Source: an uncultured Bacteroidia bacterium (GTDB lineage: Bacteria; Bacteroidota; Bacteroidia; Bacteroidales; Prolixibacteraceae). From it: a stretch of 46,166 nucleotides of DNA. The stretch is taken from NCBI GenBank assembly GCA_903923905.1, contig CAIXZH010000079.1, positions 1 to 46,166 of the forward strand. The letters are read 5' to 3'. A model generated the notes under the pieces. That model was given only the letters and a program-made list of their open reading frames with translations. It was not told the origin of the DNA and ran no database searches. This document shows positions 27,307-35,583 of this stretch, in pieces. Both the position numbers and the translations under genes were made by a program. The first letter of the stretch is position 1. The number at the start of each line of letters is the position of its first letter.

Positions 27307-28644
27307 ATGATACGGAATATAATTACGATTACTTTTTTACTTCTCGGGGTGCAGCTTACCTCTCTTCAGGCCCAGGACGTTTGGAGCCTCGAGAAGTGTA
27401 TCAACTATGCCCTGGCAAACAATATTAAAATAAAGCAGGGGGTCATCTCCACACAATATCAGCAGAACCAGTTAAGACAATCCAAATTGTCACGGCTGCC
27501 CAACCTCAGCGGACAGCTATCACAGAATGAGAATTATGGACGATCTCTTACCTATCTGAATACGTATGAAAATGTCAACTCTTCAGAAACTGATGCCGGT
27601 TTAGGTACCGTCCTTCCTGTCTTTCAGGGGTTTCAGATTTCAAACAGTATATCTAAACTTAAACTCGATCTGCAGGCCAGTATCGAAGATCTTGCCAAGG
27701 CAAAAAGCGATATTTCGGTAAATATTGCCTCCACCTACCTTTCAATACTTTTTGCCAAGGATCTGGTTAAAGTATCGGAGAATCAACTCAGGGTGACTCA
27801 TCTCCAGATCGCTCAAACCAATGAAAAAGTTGAAGCTGGGAGTCTGGCCAGGGGAAGCCTTCTCGACATTGAAGCGCAAGCCGCAGGTGAGGAACTGGAT
27901 CTGGTGAACGCCAAAAACCAGCTGCAAATTGCTAAATTATCGCTTTCCCAGTTGCTGGAACTCCCAATCAAAGATAGTTTTGATGTCGAAGTTCCTGTAC
28001 TTCCTGAGATTTCTGCACAGGCATCCATAGCCACTTCCAATGAGGTTTACAAAGCAGCTTTGGAGAATCGTCCTGAAATCAGAGGGGCAGACTTCCGTTA
28101 TCAGAGTTCCAAATACCAGTTAAAAATTGCGCAAAGTGCACTTTATCCCAATGTAAGTTTATATGCGAACCTTTACGATAACTATAATAATATGTATACA
28201 GATCTTACTGGGAAAAAAATAGATTTTAGCTCCCAGTTAAGTAATAACCAGCGTAAAGGATTTGGAGTACAGATGAATATCCCGATTTTCAGCCGTTTTC
28301 AAAATAAGATACAAATCGATAATGCCAGACTTCAGGTTTTGAATATGGGACTGGATCTCGAAAGTGCCAAAAAATTGCTCCGCTCCGATATCGAGACTGC
28401 CCAGACCAATGCCATTGCCGCATTGAACAGGTTTATCTCAAATCAAAAGGCAGTATCCTCAATCAAGGAGGCATTTCGTTATTCAGAAGAAAAATTTAGT
28501 GTTGGACTGGTGAATGCCGTAGAATACAATACTGCAAAAACTAAGCTGGCTAAATCGGAATCTGACCTGCTCCAGGCCAAATATGAGTTTATCTTCCGGA
28601 CCAAGATCCTCGATTTCTATCGCGGCCTTCCACTGAAACTCTAG
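27307..28644 (+). CDS. TolC-family outer-membrane channel
   Basis: A 445-residue protein with a signal peptide (MIRNIITITFLLLGVQLTSLQAQ) and two repeated OEP domains made of long helices and short beta strands. WSLEKCINYALANNIKIKQG and the later SYKAALENRPEIRGADFRYQSSKYQLKIAQSALYPNVSLYANLYDNY-like segment are the usual helix-to-barrel signatures. It completes the tripartite exporter and is the last gene of the operon, followed 56 bp later by a hairpin terminator. Confidence 0.88.
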   Translation: MIRNIITITFLLLGVQLTSLQAQDVWSLEKCINYALANNIKIKQGVISTQYQQNQLRQSKLSRLPNLSGQLSQNENYGRSLTYLNTYENVNSSETDAGLGTVLPVFQGFQISNSISKLKLDLQASIEDLAKAKSDISVNIASTYLSILFAKDLVKVSENQLRVTHLQIAQTNEKVEAGSLARGSLLDIEAQAAGEELDLVNAKNQLQIAKLSLSQLLELPIKDSFDVEVPVLPEISAQASIATSNEVYKAALENRPEIRGADFRYQSSKYQLKIAQSALYPNVSLYANLYDNYNNMYTDLTGKKIDFSSQLSNNQRKGFGVQMNIPIFSRFQNKIQIDNARLQVLNMGLDLESAKKLLRSDIETAQTNAIAALNRFISNQKAVSSIKEAFRYSEEKFSVGLVNAVEYNTAKTKLAKSESDLLQAKYEFIFRTKILDFYRGLPLKL

Positions 28645-28700
28645 GTATTATCCTGAATTTTATAATTTCATCAGGGGATTGCAAATCTCATTTACCTCTA

Positions 28701-28738
28701 AAACCCCGAATGTTTTTATAACCTTCGGGGTTTTACTT
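28701..28738 (+). terminator. Rho-independent terminator after the export operon
   Basis: AAACCCCGAA at 28701-28710 pairs with TTCGGGGTTT at 28724-28733, a 10-bp stem with a 13-nt loop and flanking A/T runs on each side. It closes the TolC transcript and could also act on the minus strand. Confidence 0.75.
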
Positions 28739-28912
28739 TGGAATCAATTGCAAATTACTGAGGTGGCTTCTTCAGGTGAAGTTCAAACCAGATGAACAAT
28801 CAGCTGACCAGGTAAAATAAATTAGCATAAACAATTTTGGCTTCGTGTTCGTTTAGCATTTATGAAACGAACTTCGCAAAATTGTATTTCCCTGCTGCGG
28901 TTTTAACCCATT

Positions 28913-29407
28913 TTATGGTTGCTTTGTCTGTCCGTTTTCTTCGTATTCCGGTTCAATAATATAGTCTTTCCCATACAATGATTCATTCCCGATCAAATGA
29001 ATCAGAACAGGGTTATTTGCCTCCTTTTCTACGTAAAAGGTGGCAATATCCTGATATGCATTCTCATTAAGAGCCACACTAAGGGTAATAGTGTGTAAAT
29101 TTCCATCGACATTATATCTCACATTGATATAATCTATTTGTCCATCACCATTCAAATCCAGGTTATTAAAATCTGATTGTTCGTCATTCAGATTTTTCTC
29201 AAAAATCTCCAGGGTTTCAGATTCCCGAAAAATCTTCATTACAGCAAACAAATTCAGATTATCGCCCGGAAGTCCCAGGGATCCATAGCTATTCTGGACT
29301 GCGGTTGAGTCAATATTCGTAGTCATGTCTTGGCCGGACTGTGCCCATGAGATTGCAGGGACCAGACCTATGAGGAAGATTAGAACAAGGATACAGTTCT
29401 TCTGCAT
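28913..29407 (-). CDS. Exported EF-hand protein of unknown function
   Basis: A 164-residue protein. The ATG at 29407 gives MQKNCILVLIFLIGLVPAISWAQ, a signal peptide; an in-frame TTG three codons upstream is less likely. Near the middle is DLNGDGQIDYINVRY, a calcium-binding EF-hand or dockerin-like loop, followed by a beta-rich stretch. I do not recognise a named family. It lies 43 bp downstream of the DUF4412 gene in the same direction and probably shares its transcript. A secreted calcium-dependent envelope protein is a reasonable guess. Confidence 0.65.
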   Translation of the reverse strand: MQKNCILVLIFLIGLVPAISWAQSGQDMTTNIDSTAVQNSYGSLGLPGDNLNLFAVMKIFRESETLEIFEKNLNDEQSDFNNLDLNGDGQIDYINVRYNVDGNLHTITLSVALNENAYQDIATFYVEKEANNPVLIHLIGNESLYGKDYIIEPEYEENGQTKQP

Positions 29408-29450
29408 TTTCTTCAAAATTAAAAGTTGTATACTTAAACTATGGTTACAT

Positions 29451-30401
29451 CTAGCGTTGTCTCTGATTCAGGTTCATCTGCATAAACGTAACCCCTTTCA
29501 ACGAAACCGAATGATCAAAATTCGGACTAATCTCTTTGGTTTCAGATTTCATGGTCAGTTTACCATTTTCATCATAAGATTCCATGGCAAGAAACATTCC
29601 CCCTTCGAAGCCTTCATAGCCGTAGTAAGCACCCATCTCAGTCTTCTGCCAGCCGCGCCTGTCGATTTTCAGATTCGCCTCCTTTGTAAACCATAGATGT
29701 GAATTGGTCTTTTTTTCCGAATCAGTATAGGTATACTCATCGCAGTTGTAACCCGCAATTATCCTGGTATTTCCGGTCTTTGAAAAATTCCCGTGGGCAG
29801 TTTTTTGAACAGGCTTATCTCCCTGATTGGCCGCAGCTGCATGTTCATCAGGTATGGCGGAAATCATTGCCATGTTACTGCCATTGTTCTCAACCAGAAT
29901 TATGAAGCACTTGTTTTCTCCGTCCATCACCGTAAATGAATTGACCGGGGTAGTTTTTCCTTTCTCATTGGCAATTGTTTTTGATTCAATGCCAACATCG
30001 GAAGAATTGGAGCTGAAATACATATAAAGATCCATATTCATTGTCTCCTTTTTATGGTATGTCTCCATAACCATGTAAAGTCTTGAGGTAAAGCTATATT
30101 CATCCTTATGTTTTAAATCTACTTTACCCCCGAATAAATTGGAGAGATTCATCCCGGCTGGCATTTGTCCCTGTTGATTAGGGGACTGTTTACCCTGGTT
30201 GAGTTTCGCAATCGAATCATTTGCACTGGTTGTCCCATTCTTCAGCGCGGTGGAATCAGCAGCCTCTTTCGCAGGTCCCTTGGTCAAAGAATTCAGCGCT
30301 TTGGAAGCTTTGTTACGGATCAGATTTCCAAACTGTGCGTTGGTAAGCGTTGGCGTAAATAGGATTAAGGCGAGTAGTACGATTAATTTTTGGCTTTTCA
30401 T
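29451..30401 (-). CDS. DUF4412-like exported protein
   Basis: A 316-residue protein with signal peptide MKSQKLIVLLALILFTPTLTNAQ. A low-complexity linker rich in Asn, Gln and Ser follows at about 45-85. A beta-rich domain then carries TRIIAGYNCDEYTYTDSEKKTNSHLWFTKEANL, the part that resembles DUF4412 proteins of Bacteroidota. Function is unknown; such domains are found in periplasmic or outer-membrane proteins. It is the promoter-proximal gene of a two-gene minus-strand unit with the EF-hand protein. Confidence 0.7.
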   Translation of the reverse strand: MKSQKLIVLLALILFTPTLTNAQFGNLIRNKASKALNSLTKGPAKEAADSTALKNGTTSANDSIAKLNQGKQSPNQQGQMPAGMNLSNLFGGKVDLKHKDEYSFTSRLYMVMETYHKKETMNMDLYMYFSSNSSDVGIESKTIANEKGKTTPVNSFTVMDGENKCFIILVENNGSNMAMISAIPDEHAAAANQGDKPVQKTAHGNFSKTGNTRIIAGYNCDEYTYTDSEKKTNSHLWFTKEANLKIDRRGWQKTEMGAYYGYEGFEGGMFLAMESYDENGKLTMKSETKEISPNFDHSVSLKGVTFMQMNLNQRQR

Positions 30402-30892
30402 AGTCGTGGAGGTTAAAATGTAAAGGCTAAATATAGATAATTTAATTCAAAGTGCAAATTCCGGATGTGAGCCGATGAATTTTTTTGATGGATAACAAAG
30501 ACTTCTCTCCGGACGAGGCCATCACAACCCATTAGTGTTAAATTTTTCGATCCTGTAAAAATAAAATAATAATTTGAACCCCCTATAATATTGATATAAA
30601 ACTTAAAAAATGCAAAAAAATATCTTGCCCCCCCCATAAAATATATTTAAATCAATAATTAAAGTGTTTTATTAAACATTTTTCAAAGTGCCTTTGTTAT
30701 TTTACATGATGGTGGATAGCTTTTGAAGAGAGGTCAGATGATTCTATTTTATGTTGCGAATTCTACCTGATTTTCTCTTAAGGATGTTTGAGCCTCCGAT
30801 CCGGCAGGTAAAAATCGCGAAAGATGACCGGGAAGAAAGTGTGCTGATTCTTCGAAATTTGTTAAATAATTTATAACAGGAAAGGGGTAATT
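30402..30892. other. 491-bp intergenic region
   Basis: No gene is supported here; a short minus-strand frame over 30413-30637 has no protein-like features. The left end carries a predicted promoter for the DUF4412 gene. A run of eight C at 30628-30635 stands out in otherwise AT-rich DNA. I see no clear promoter for glsA. Confidence 0.5.
30428..30458 (-). promoter_or_regulatory. Predicted promoter for the DUF4412/EF-hand unit
   Basis: On the minus strand TTTG (30458-30455) and TATATTTA (30435-30428) are separated by 19 bp. This agrees with the Bacteroidota TTTG-N19-TAnnTTTG pattern with one mismatch. The expected start lies near 30421, about 20 bp before the ATG. Confidence 0.45.
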
Positions 30893-31885
30893 ATGGGTAA
30901 TGTGGAGATAACATCAATGAAAGCTGCTGATATCAATCACGTTCTTAGTCATATTTATGATACTGTGATTCAAAACCGCGAAGGGGCTCTTGCCGACTAC
31001 ATCCCTGAGCTGGCCAAGGTTGATCCGAATATTTTTGGAATGGCATTGGCCACCAATAATGGGAAAGTCTATTCAATTGGCGATCTGGAAACTACCTTCA
31101 CAATACAATCGATTTCCAAAGCGCTCAATTACTGCATTGCCCTTGAACTAATGGGTAGTGATGTTGTTTTTGAGCGGGTTGGGGTAGAACCCAGTGGTGA
31201 TCGGTTTAATGCTATCGAATTCGATCCCCGCACCCTCCGCCCATATAATCCCATGGTTAATGCAGGTGCAATTACTATAGCAGGATTATTATACGATCGG
31301 TTGGGCAGTGAGGCTTATGAATACATTTTAGATCGCTTCTCACAGGCTGCAGGCCGGCAACTGGAACTTCACGAAGGGGTTTATCGTTCTGAATTGTTGA
31401 CAGGTCACAGAAACAGGGCCATCGGCCATTTACTTCTTAGTGCTCAGGCTATTGAAGAGCCTGTGGATGCAGCCCTTGATCTTTATTTCCGCCAATGCTC
31501 CATTAGTGTCAACGCTATGGATCTTGCGGTAATCGGAGCAACCTTTGCAAATCTTGGTCAAAATCCCATTACCGGCCGGCAGGTATTCGACATGACGGCG
31601 GTGCGCAACACATTATCTGTAATGTTTACCTGCGGGATGTATGACTATTCAGGAAACTGGGCCTACGATGTAGGGCTGCCGGCCAAAAGTGGAGTCGGTG
31701 GAGGAATTCTTGGCATTGTAAACCGGCAACTTGGAATCGGAACTTTTTCACCCCGTCTGGATACCAATGGTAACTCGGTTCGTGGACTTGCCAGCTTTAA
31801 GATTCTCTCCGATGAGTTTGGATTACATGCCTTTGATCCTACCAACAGAGGATCGGGTTTAGTCTCACACTTTTTCGATCATTAG
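30893..31885 (+). CDS. glsA: Glutaminase A
   Basis: A 330-residue glutaminase of the serine-dependent beta-lactamase fold, converting glutamine to glutamate and ammonia. FTIQSISKALNYCIALE has the catalytic SxxK pair, followed by VGVEPSGDRFNAIEFD and NPMVNAGAITI. Later GLPAKSGVGGGILGIV is the KSG element. All are diagnostic and the length is normal (about 310-330). No signal peptide is present, so it acts in the cytoplasm. A hairpin terminator lies 36 bp downstream. Confidence 0.93.
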   Translation: MGNVEITSMKAADINHVLSHIYDTVIQNREGALADYIPELAKVDPNIFGMALATNNGKVYSIGDLETTFTIQSISKALNYCIALELMGSDVVFERVGVEPSGDRFNAIEFDPRTLRPYNPMVNAGAITIAGLLYDRLGSEAYEYILDRFSQAAGRQLELHEGVYRSELLTGHRNRAIGHLLLSAQAIEEPVDAALDLYFRQCSISVNAMDLAVIGATFANLGQNPITGRQVFDMTAVRNTLSVMFTCGMYDYSGNWAYDVGLPAKSGVGGGILGIVNRQLGIGTFSPRLDTNGNSVRGLASFKILSDEFGLHAFDPTNRGSGLVSHFFDH

Positions 31886-31920
31886 AGATGATTTTTCGTT
31901 TTTGGAAGATATTTATAATA

Positions 31921-31951
31921 GCAAAGGTTTCATTTTAAGTGAAGCCTTTGC
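31921..31951 (+). terminator. Hairpin terminator after glsA
   Basis: GCAAAGGTTTC at 31921-31931 pairs with GAAGCCTTTGC at 31941-31951 through 11 positions with one G-T pair. The loop is nine nucleotides. Only a weak A/T tail follows, so termination may be partial. Confidence 0.5.
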
Positions 31952-32101
31952 AATTTATATATCCGCCCCACTGAATTGTATTCCTTTAAATTTCTGATAA
32001 ATGCGGTGATCTGGGAATTTAGATTCCGGAAGAATCAGAACTTTTTTGTCGCTTGTGTGTATTCTTCTTAATTAAAATCTTACGAACCAATTATTCCATT
32101 T

Positions 32102-33886
32102 ATGAGTAGTAAATCAACAAAAGGGATTTGGAAAGTAATTACGGCTTCCTCCCTGGGTACAATGATTGAGTGGTATGACTTCTACATTTTTGGGAGTCTG
32201 GCTGTTGTTTTATCCACTAAATTCTTTCCAACTGACAATCCATCAGCGGCTTTCTTGTCTACATTGGCTACTTTTGCGGCCGGCTTTGTGGTCCGTCCCT
32301 TTGGAGCACTTTTCTTTGGAAGATTGGGAGACCTTATCGGGAGAAAGTATACGTTTATGGTAACACTGCTGATAATGGGAGGGGCGACGTTTTTGATCGG
32401 ATGTATCCCAAGTTATAAAACCATTGGTTTCCTGGCCCCATTATTGGTATTACTTTTAAGATTACTTCAGGGTCTTGCTTTAGGGGGAGAATATGGTGGT
32501 GCGGCGACCTATGTGGCAGAACATGCTCCAAAAAATCAGAAAGGGTACTGGACATCGTGGATACAGACTACAGCCACTGCCGGTTTACTGGTGTCCCTAA
32601 TGGTGATTCTTTTGACAAAGGGAATCCTGTCCAAAGAAGCTTTTGAGGAGTGGGGGTGGAGAGTCCCGTTCTGGATTTCAATCATTATGGTAGTGATCTC
32701 TTACCTGATTCGCAAAAACATGGCAGAATCACCAGTTTTTGCCAAGGCAAAACTTGAAGGGAAGACCTCAGTAAATCCAATAAAAGAGAGTTTCAATAAC
32801 CGGTTTAACCTTAAATTTGTTTTATTGGCTTTATTCGGCGCCACAATGGGACAGGGAGTTGTGTGGTATACCGGACAGTTTTATGCGATGAGCTTTATGA
32901 AAACCGTACAAAACATCGACTCTTCACAGGTTGATACACTATTAGGTATTGCCCTGTTAATCGGGACTCCCTTCTTCGTCGTATTTGGATGGCTGAGTGA
33001 TAGAATTGGCCGTAAATCAATCATGATGACCGGCCTGTTACTGGCTGTTTTTTTTTACCGGCCAATTTACCGGCAGATGTACGTACTTACAGATTCCAAA
33101 GCGATGAAAGAAGGTGGAAATATCTTAGTTCCTGAAAGCTGTAAAGCGGTAGGTTCACCGGTGGCAAGAATTCTCACAGAAGCTGACAAAGCGGACCCGG
33201 CAATTAAAAATACGAGGGTATTTATTGAATCAAAATCTGATTCAACGTTCGCAAGTGGTGCTAAATTTCATTATACCAAAACAGATACTTTATACCTGGC
33301 AAAGGAACTGGCCTATGATTCTAAAAGTAACGCGGCTGGCGAAATCTGGTTAAAATATGATACCGACGACTCAGCTGGTGCCGTGGTTCATCACAAAGTG
33401 AAAATTAAAAACAGTTTAAAAGCCAGGGATTCCACCACAAAAACAGATACACTCGAAACTGTGTCACTTCGGCAATATCAGGATGGAAGCACAACCCATA
33501 AATCTCACCAACACGGCATTAGTACCAGGGCCAATATTATTGTTATCAAGGATATTGCCAGTGATGTCAAATGGTATTTGGTATTTTTAGTATTCGTTCA
33601 GGTCCTTTTTGTGACAATGGTTTATGGACCTATCGCCGCATTCCTGGTTGAGATGTTTCCGGTAAAGATCAGGTATACCTCAATGTCATTGCCCTATCAC
33701 GTGGGTAATGGAATCTTTGGAGGATTGTTACCCGCTATCTCCACCTATTTTGTAACAACGGCTAAAAGCATCGGAAATCCCGAGTTCTATCTCGAAGGAT
33801 TATGGTATCCGATTGGAATTGCAGCGGTATGTTTTATCATTGGAATGATTTATATCGATCGGAAAATTAATACACTTCACGACTAA
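32102..33886 (+). CDS. MFS transporter (MHS type) with large soluble insertion
   Basis: A 594-residue major-facilitator protein of the metabolite:H+ symporter group that includes ProP and KgtP. MIEWYDFYIFGSLAV near residues 20-35, FVVRPFGALFFGRLGDLIGRKYTF near 62-85 and LQGLALGGEYGGAATYVAEHAP near 123-144 are the family signatures. Normal members are about 430-450 residues. Here about 170 hydrophilic residues (319-489) are inserted between FGWLSDRIGRKSIMMTGLLLAVFF and the helix that begins WYLVFLVF. The insert is rich in Lys, Asp, Ser and Thr with beta-like strands. Its role is unknown. The substrate may be a dicarboxylate, proline or betaine-like solute. A small membrane protein follows after 10 bp. 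Confidence 0.85.
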   Translation: MSSKSTKGIWKVITASSLGTMIEWYDFYIFGSLAVVLSTKFFPTDNPSAAFLSTLATFAAGFVVRPFGALFFGRLGDLIGRKYTFMVTLLIMGGATFLIGCIPSYKTIGFLAPLLVLLLRLLQGLALGGEYGGAATYVAEHAPKNQKGYWTSWIQTTATAGLLVSLMVILLTKGILSKEAFEEWGWRVPFWISIIMVVISYLIRKNMAESPVFAKAKLEGKTSVNPIKESFNNRFNLKFVLLALFGATMGQGVVWYTGQFYAMSFMKTVQNIDSSQVDTLLGIALLIGTPFFVVFGWLSDRIGRKSIMMTGLLLAVFFYRPIYRQMYVLTDSKAMKEGGNILVPESCKAVGSPVARILTEADKADPAIKNTRVFIESKSDSTFASGAKFHYTKTDTLYLAKELAYDSKSNAAGEIWLKYDTDDSAGAVVHHKVKIKNSLKARDSTTKTDTLETVSLRQYQDGSTTHKSHQHGISTRANIIVIKDIASDVKWYLVFLVFVQVLFVTMVYGPIAAFLVEMFPVKIRYTSMSLPYHVGNGIFGGLLPAISTYFVTTAKSIGNPEFYLEGLWYPIGIAAVCFIIGMIYIDRKINTLHD

Positions 33887-33896
33887 CACCTCTGGT

Positions 33897-34112
33897 ATGA
33901 ATAAATTAAAAAAATATTTGGGATTTGTCTGGATTCTGCTGGCAATGGCAGTTTCCTACTATTTCATAGGAATCTTTGGAAGCAAATTAACTTCGGGCAA
34001 ACAGGATGATCTGGTTTTTGGCATCATAATATTTTTCATTCTGTTGCCTCTGATTGTTACCGGATTAGCTATCTTTGGCTGGTACGCATTGACGGATGAA
34101 TACGAGGATTAA
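33897..34112 (+). CDS. Small two-helix membrane protein
   Basis: A 71-residue protein with two hydrophobic segments (FVWILLAMAVSYYFIGIF and FGIIIFFILLPLIVTGLAIFGWYAL) and an acidic end (DEYED). It begins 10 bp after the MFS transporter gene, so it is probably translated with it and may be an accessory subunit. I recall small DUF6814-like proteins next to MFS genes in Bacteroidota, but I cannot confirm membership here. Confidence 0.6.
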   Translation: MNKLKKYLGFVWILLAMAVSYYFIGIFGSKLTSGKQDDLVFGIIIFFILLPLIVTGLAIFGWYALTDEYED

Positions 34113-34214
34113 AATTCAAATCGTATCTTTGATTTTTAGAATCGTGAATGGGTCAATTATTTCTATTATTTTGATATTCAGTGGTGCGGTCTAAACAATG
34201 AACGTATGCGTATT

Positions 34215-35120
34215 TTACATATTCTTCATTTCCAATAATACTGTCCGGCTAAAAAACACTTTCGGTCTTGCTTTAATTTCAAATCCCATAATTTTGACTT
34301 CATCAATCATTTCTTCAAACGATTTTTTTGAAACATGGATCTTAGGTTCAATAATAAAGATTTGTCCATTGTGCTTTAAAATTGATTTCAGTTCCTTAAA
34401 AAGTGTCCTTTGATTTGGAACCTCATGAATCATATAGAAAGCGAAAACAAAATCAACTTTTTCAGTTACTCCAATCCTGTCTTCCTGACATTTGTGTAAT
34501 TCAATTCTCAGCTCTAATTCTGTTCCATCAATCTTTTTAAATACTTTTTCAAGCATTCCCCTTTGCAAATCTGCCGCAATAACTTTTCCCGTTTCAAAAA
34601 CCATTTTCGCAATTTCAACGGAGAAGAAGCCTGGTCCGCAGCCTAAATCAAGGACCGTCATTCCTTTCTTAATGTATGGCTTTAATATTTTCTGTGGGTT
34701 TTGTAAAAATCTCCGTATAGAATTATCAAGTCCTCCTGCATTTTCAACAGGACAATTTGATTCTTTGCGTAAAGATAATTCATTAAAATAGGCTTTAGTT
34801 ATATGTCCTTGAGAAAGAGCATATTCAAGAAGAACTTGGGCGACTTCTTTTTGTTTTAAAGGGCGATTCATTTTTTCACCTTTTAGAGATCTTGATGTTC
34901 CATAATAATCACAACCATGCATATCCCATGTTTGCATACAGCCTTTGCATGAAATTACGTTATGTATTCCTCGTCCGGCAGGAGAATGTTGGCTTGTTGT
35001 CACAAATAGTTGATGCTTATGTCGAATGGAAGAAAATAGCTTTGTTATAAATGGGATTAGAATTGGAAGGACACCAAGGGCACAAAGAATATAATACCAA
35101 ATTGTATCGTGTGATTCCAT
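34215..35120 (-). CDS. Membrane-anchored SAM-dependent methyltransferase
   Basis: A 301-residue protein with two parts. Residues 1-28 form a membrane segment (IWYYILCALGVLPILIPFI). A middle region carries CKGCMQTWDMHGC, four clustered Cys/His residues that may bind a metal. From about 145 a class I methyltransferase domain follows, with MTVLDLGCGPGFFSVEIAK (motif I), VIAADLQRGMLEKV (motif II) and VDFVFAFYMIHEVP (motif IV). The substrate is unknown. The gene is AT-rich relative to its left-hand neighbours, like cas9 to its right, which suggests recent transfer. It lies between an unrelated transporter and the CRISPR region and points away from the array. Confidence 0.7.
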   Translation of the reverse strand: MESHDTIWYYILCALGVLPILIPFITKLFSSIRHKHQLFVTTSQHSPAGRGIHNVISCKGCMQTWDMHGCDYYGTSRSLKGEKMNRPLKQKEVAQVLLEYALSQGHITKAYFNELSLRKESNCPVENAGGLDNSIRRFLQNPQKILKPYIKKGMTVLDLGCGPGFFSVEIAKMVFETGKVIAADLQRGMLEKVFKKIDGTELELRIELHKCQEDRIGVTEKVDFVFAFYMIHEVPNQRTLFKELKSILKHNGQIFIIEPKIHVSKKSFEEMIDEVKIMGFEIKARPKVFFSRTVLLEMKNM

Positions 35121-35376
35121 AGGTTTAAGTTTTATGCAATTATTTACAACTTAATCCCTAAATGTCTGATTAAGTCATAGCAATACAATCTGTTAAGATC
35201 AGAGCGACTCAGCCAAATTGGATGAATAGACCTGATAATGATAATTCTATATTGAACTATTTTAGGTAAGGTTTAAGAACGAAATCAATCTTTAAAATTA
35301 GGTTCTTTAAATTTACATAAAATATTTCGGAAGAAGTAATTAAACGACTATTAATAATTATTCTAAATGGATTTTT

Positions 35377-35423
35377 AGTGATCGGGTGAGTTCTGGTGTC
35401 CGTGAATTACTCACCCGGTCACT
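35377..35423. repeat. REP-like palindrome R1
   Basis: AGTGATCGGGTGAGT and ACTCACCCGGTCACT form a 15-bp stem with one G-T pair around a 17-nt loop containing GTGTCC. The same structure recurs at 44744-44790 and, more loosely, at 37322-37366. Confidence 0.85.
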
Positions 35424-35460
35424 CCTGCCATAAATTTATCTTTTAAAAGGTTAATTCATC

Positions 35461-35505
35461 AGTGACCGGGTGACTTTCAATTCCTGAACAGGTCACCCGT
35501 TCACT
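35461..35505. repeat. REP-like palindrome R2
   Basis: AGTGACCGGGTGAC at 35461-35474 faces GTCACCCGTTCACT at 35492-35505. It follows R1 after about 37 bp, and this R1-linker-R2 order returns at 37322-37450 and 44744-44874, suggesting a composite unit. Confidence 0.85.
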
Positions 35506-35583
35506 AAATTTTTATCAGCTCCTGAACACCGTCACCCGTTCACTGAAATTTCTTCAGATCCTGAACCCAGTCACCCGTTCACT
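35506..35583. repeat. 39-bp tandem half-REP units running into the CRISPR array
   Basis: The right arm GTCACCCGTTCACT ends at 35505, 35544 and 35583, an exact 39-bp period. The two extra units carry only the right arm, with linkers containing TCCTGAAC or TCAGATCCTGAAC. The final arm abuts the truncated first CRISPR repeat directly. Confidence 0.8.

Larger units (their letters stand above)
35257..35505 (+). repeat. Left direct repeat flanking the CRISPR-Cas locus
   Basis: This segment matches 44624-44874 in the same orientation. Positions 35257-35390 agree with 44624-44757 over 134 bp with two differences (at 35281 and 35284). Beyond that, both copies continue with the same paired REP-like palindromes, with more substitutions and a 2-bp length change. 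The AT-rich part includes TTTAAGAAC and GTTCTTTAAA, which can pair. The two copies are 9367 bp apart and enclose tracrRNA, cas9, RAYT, cas1, cas2 and the array. Confidence 0.9.

Noticed and set aside
30413-30637. A 74-residue minus-strand frame in the glsA upstream gap
   Set aside because: It crosses the predicted DUF4412 promoter and a C-tract and has no protein-like pattern.
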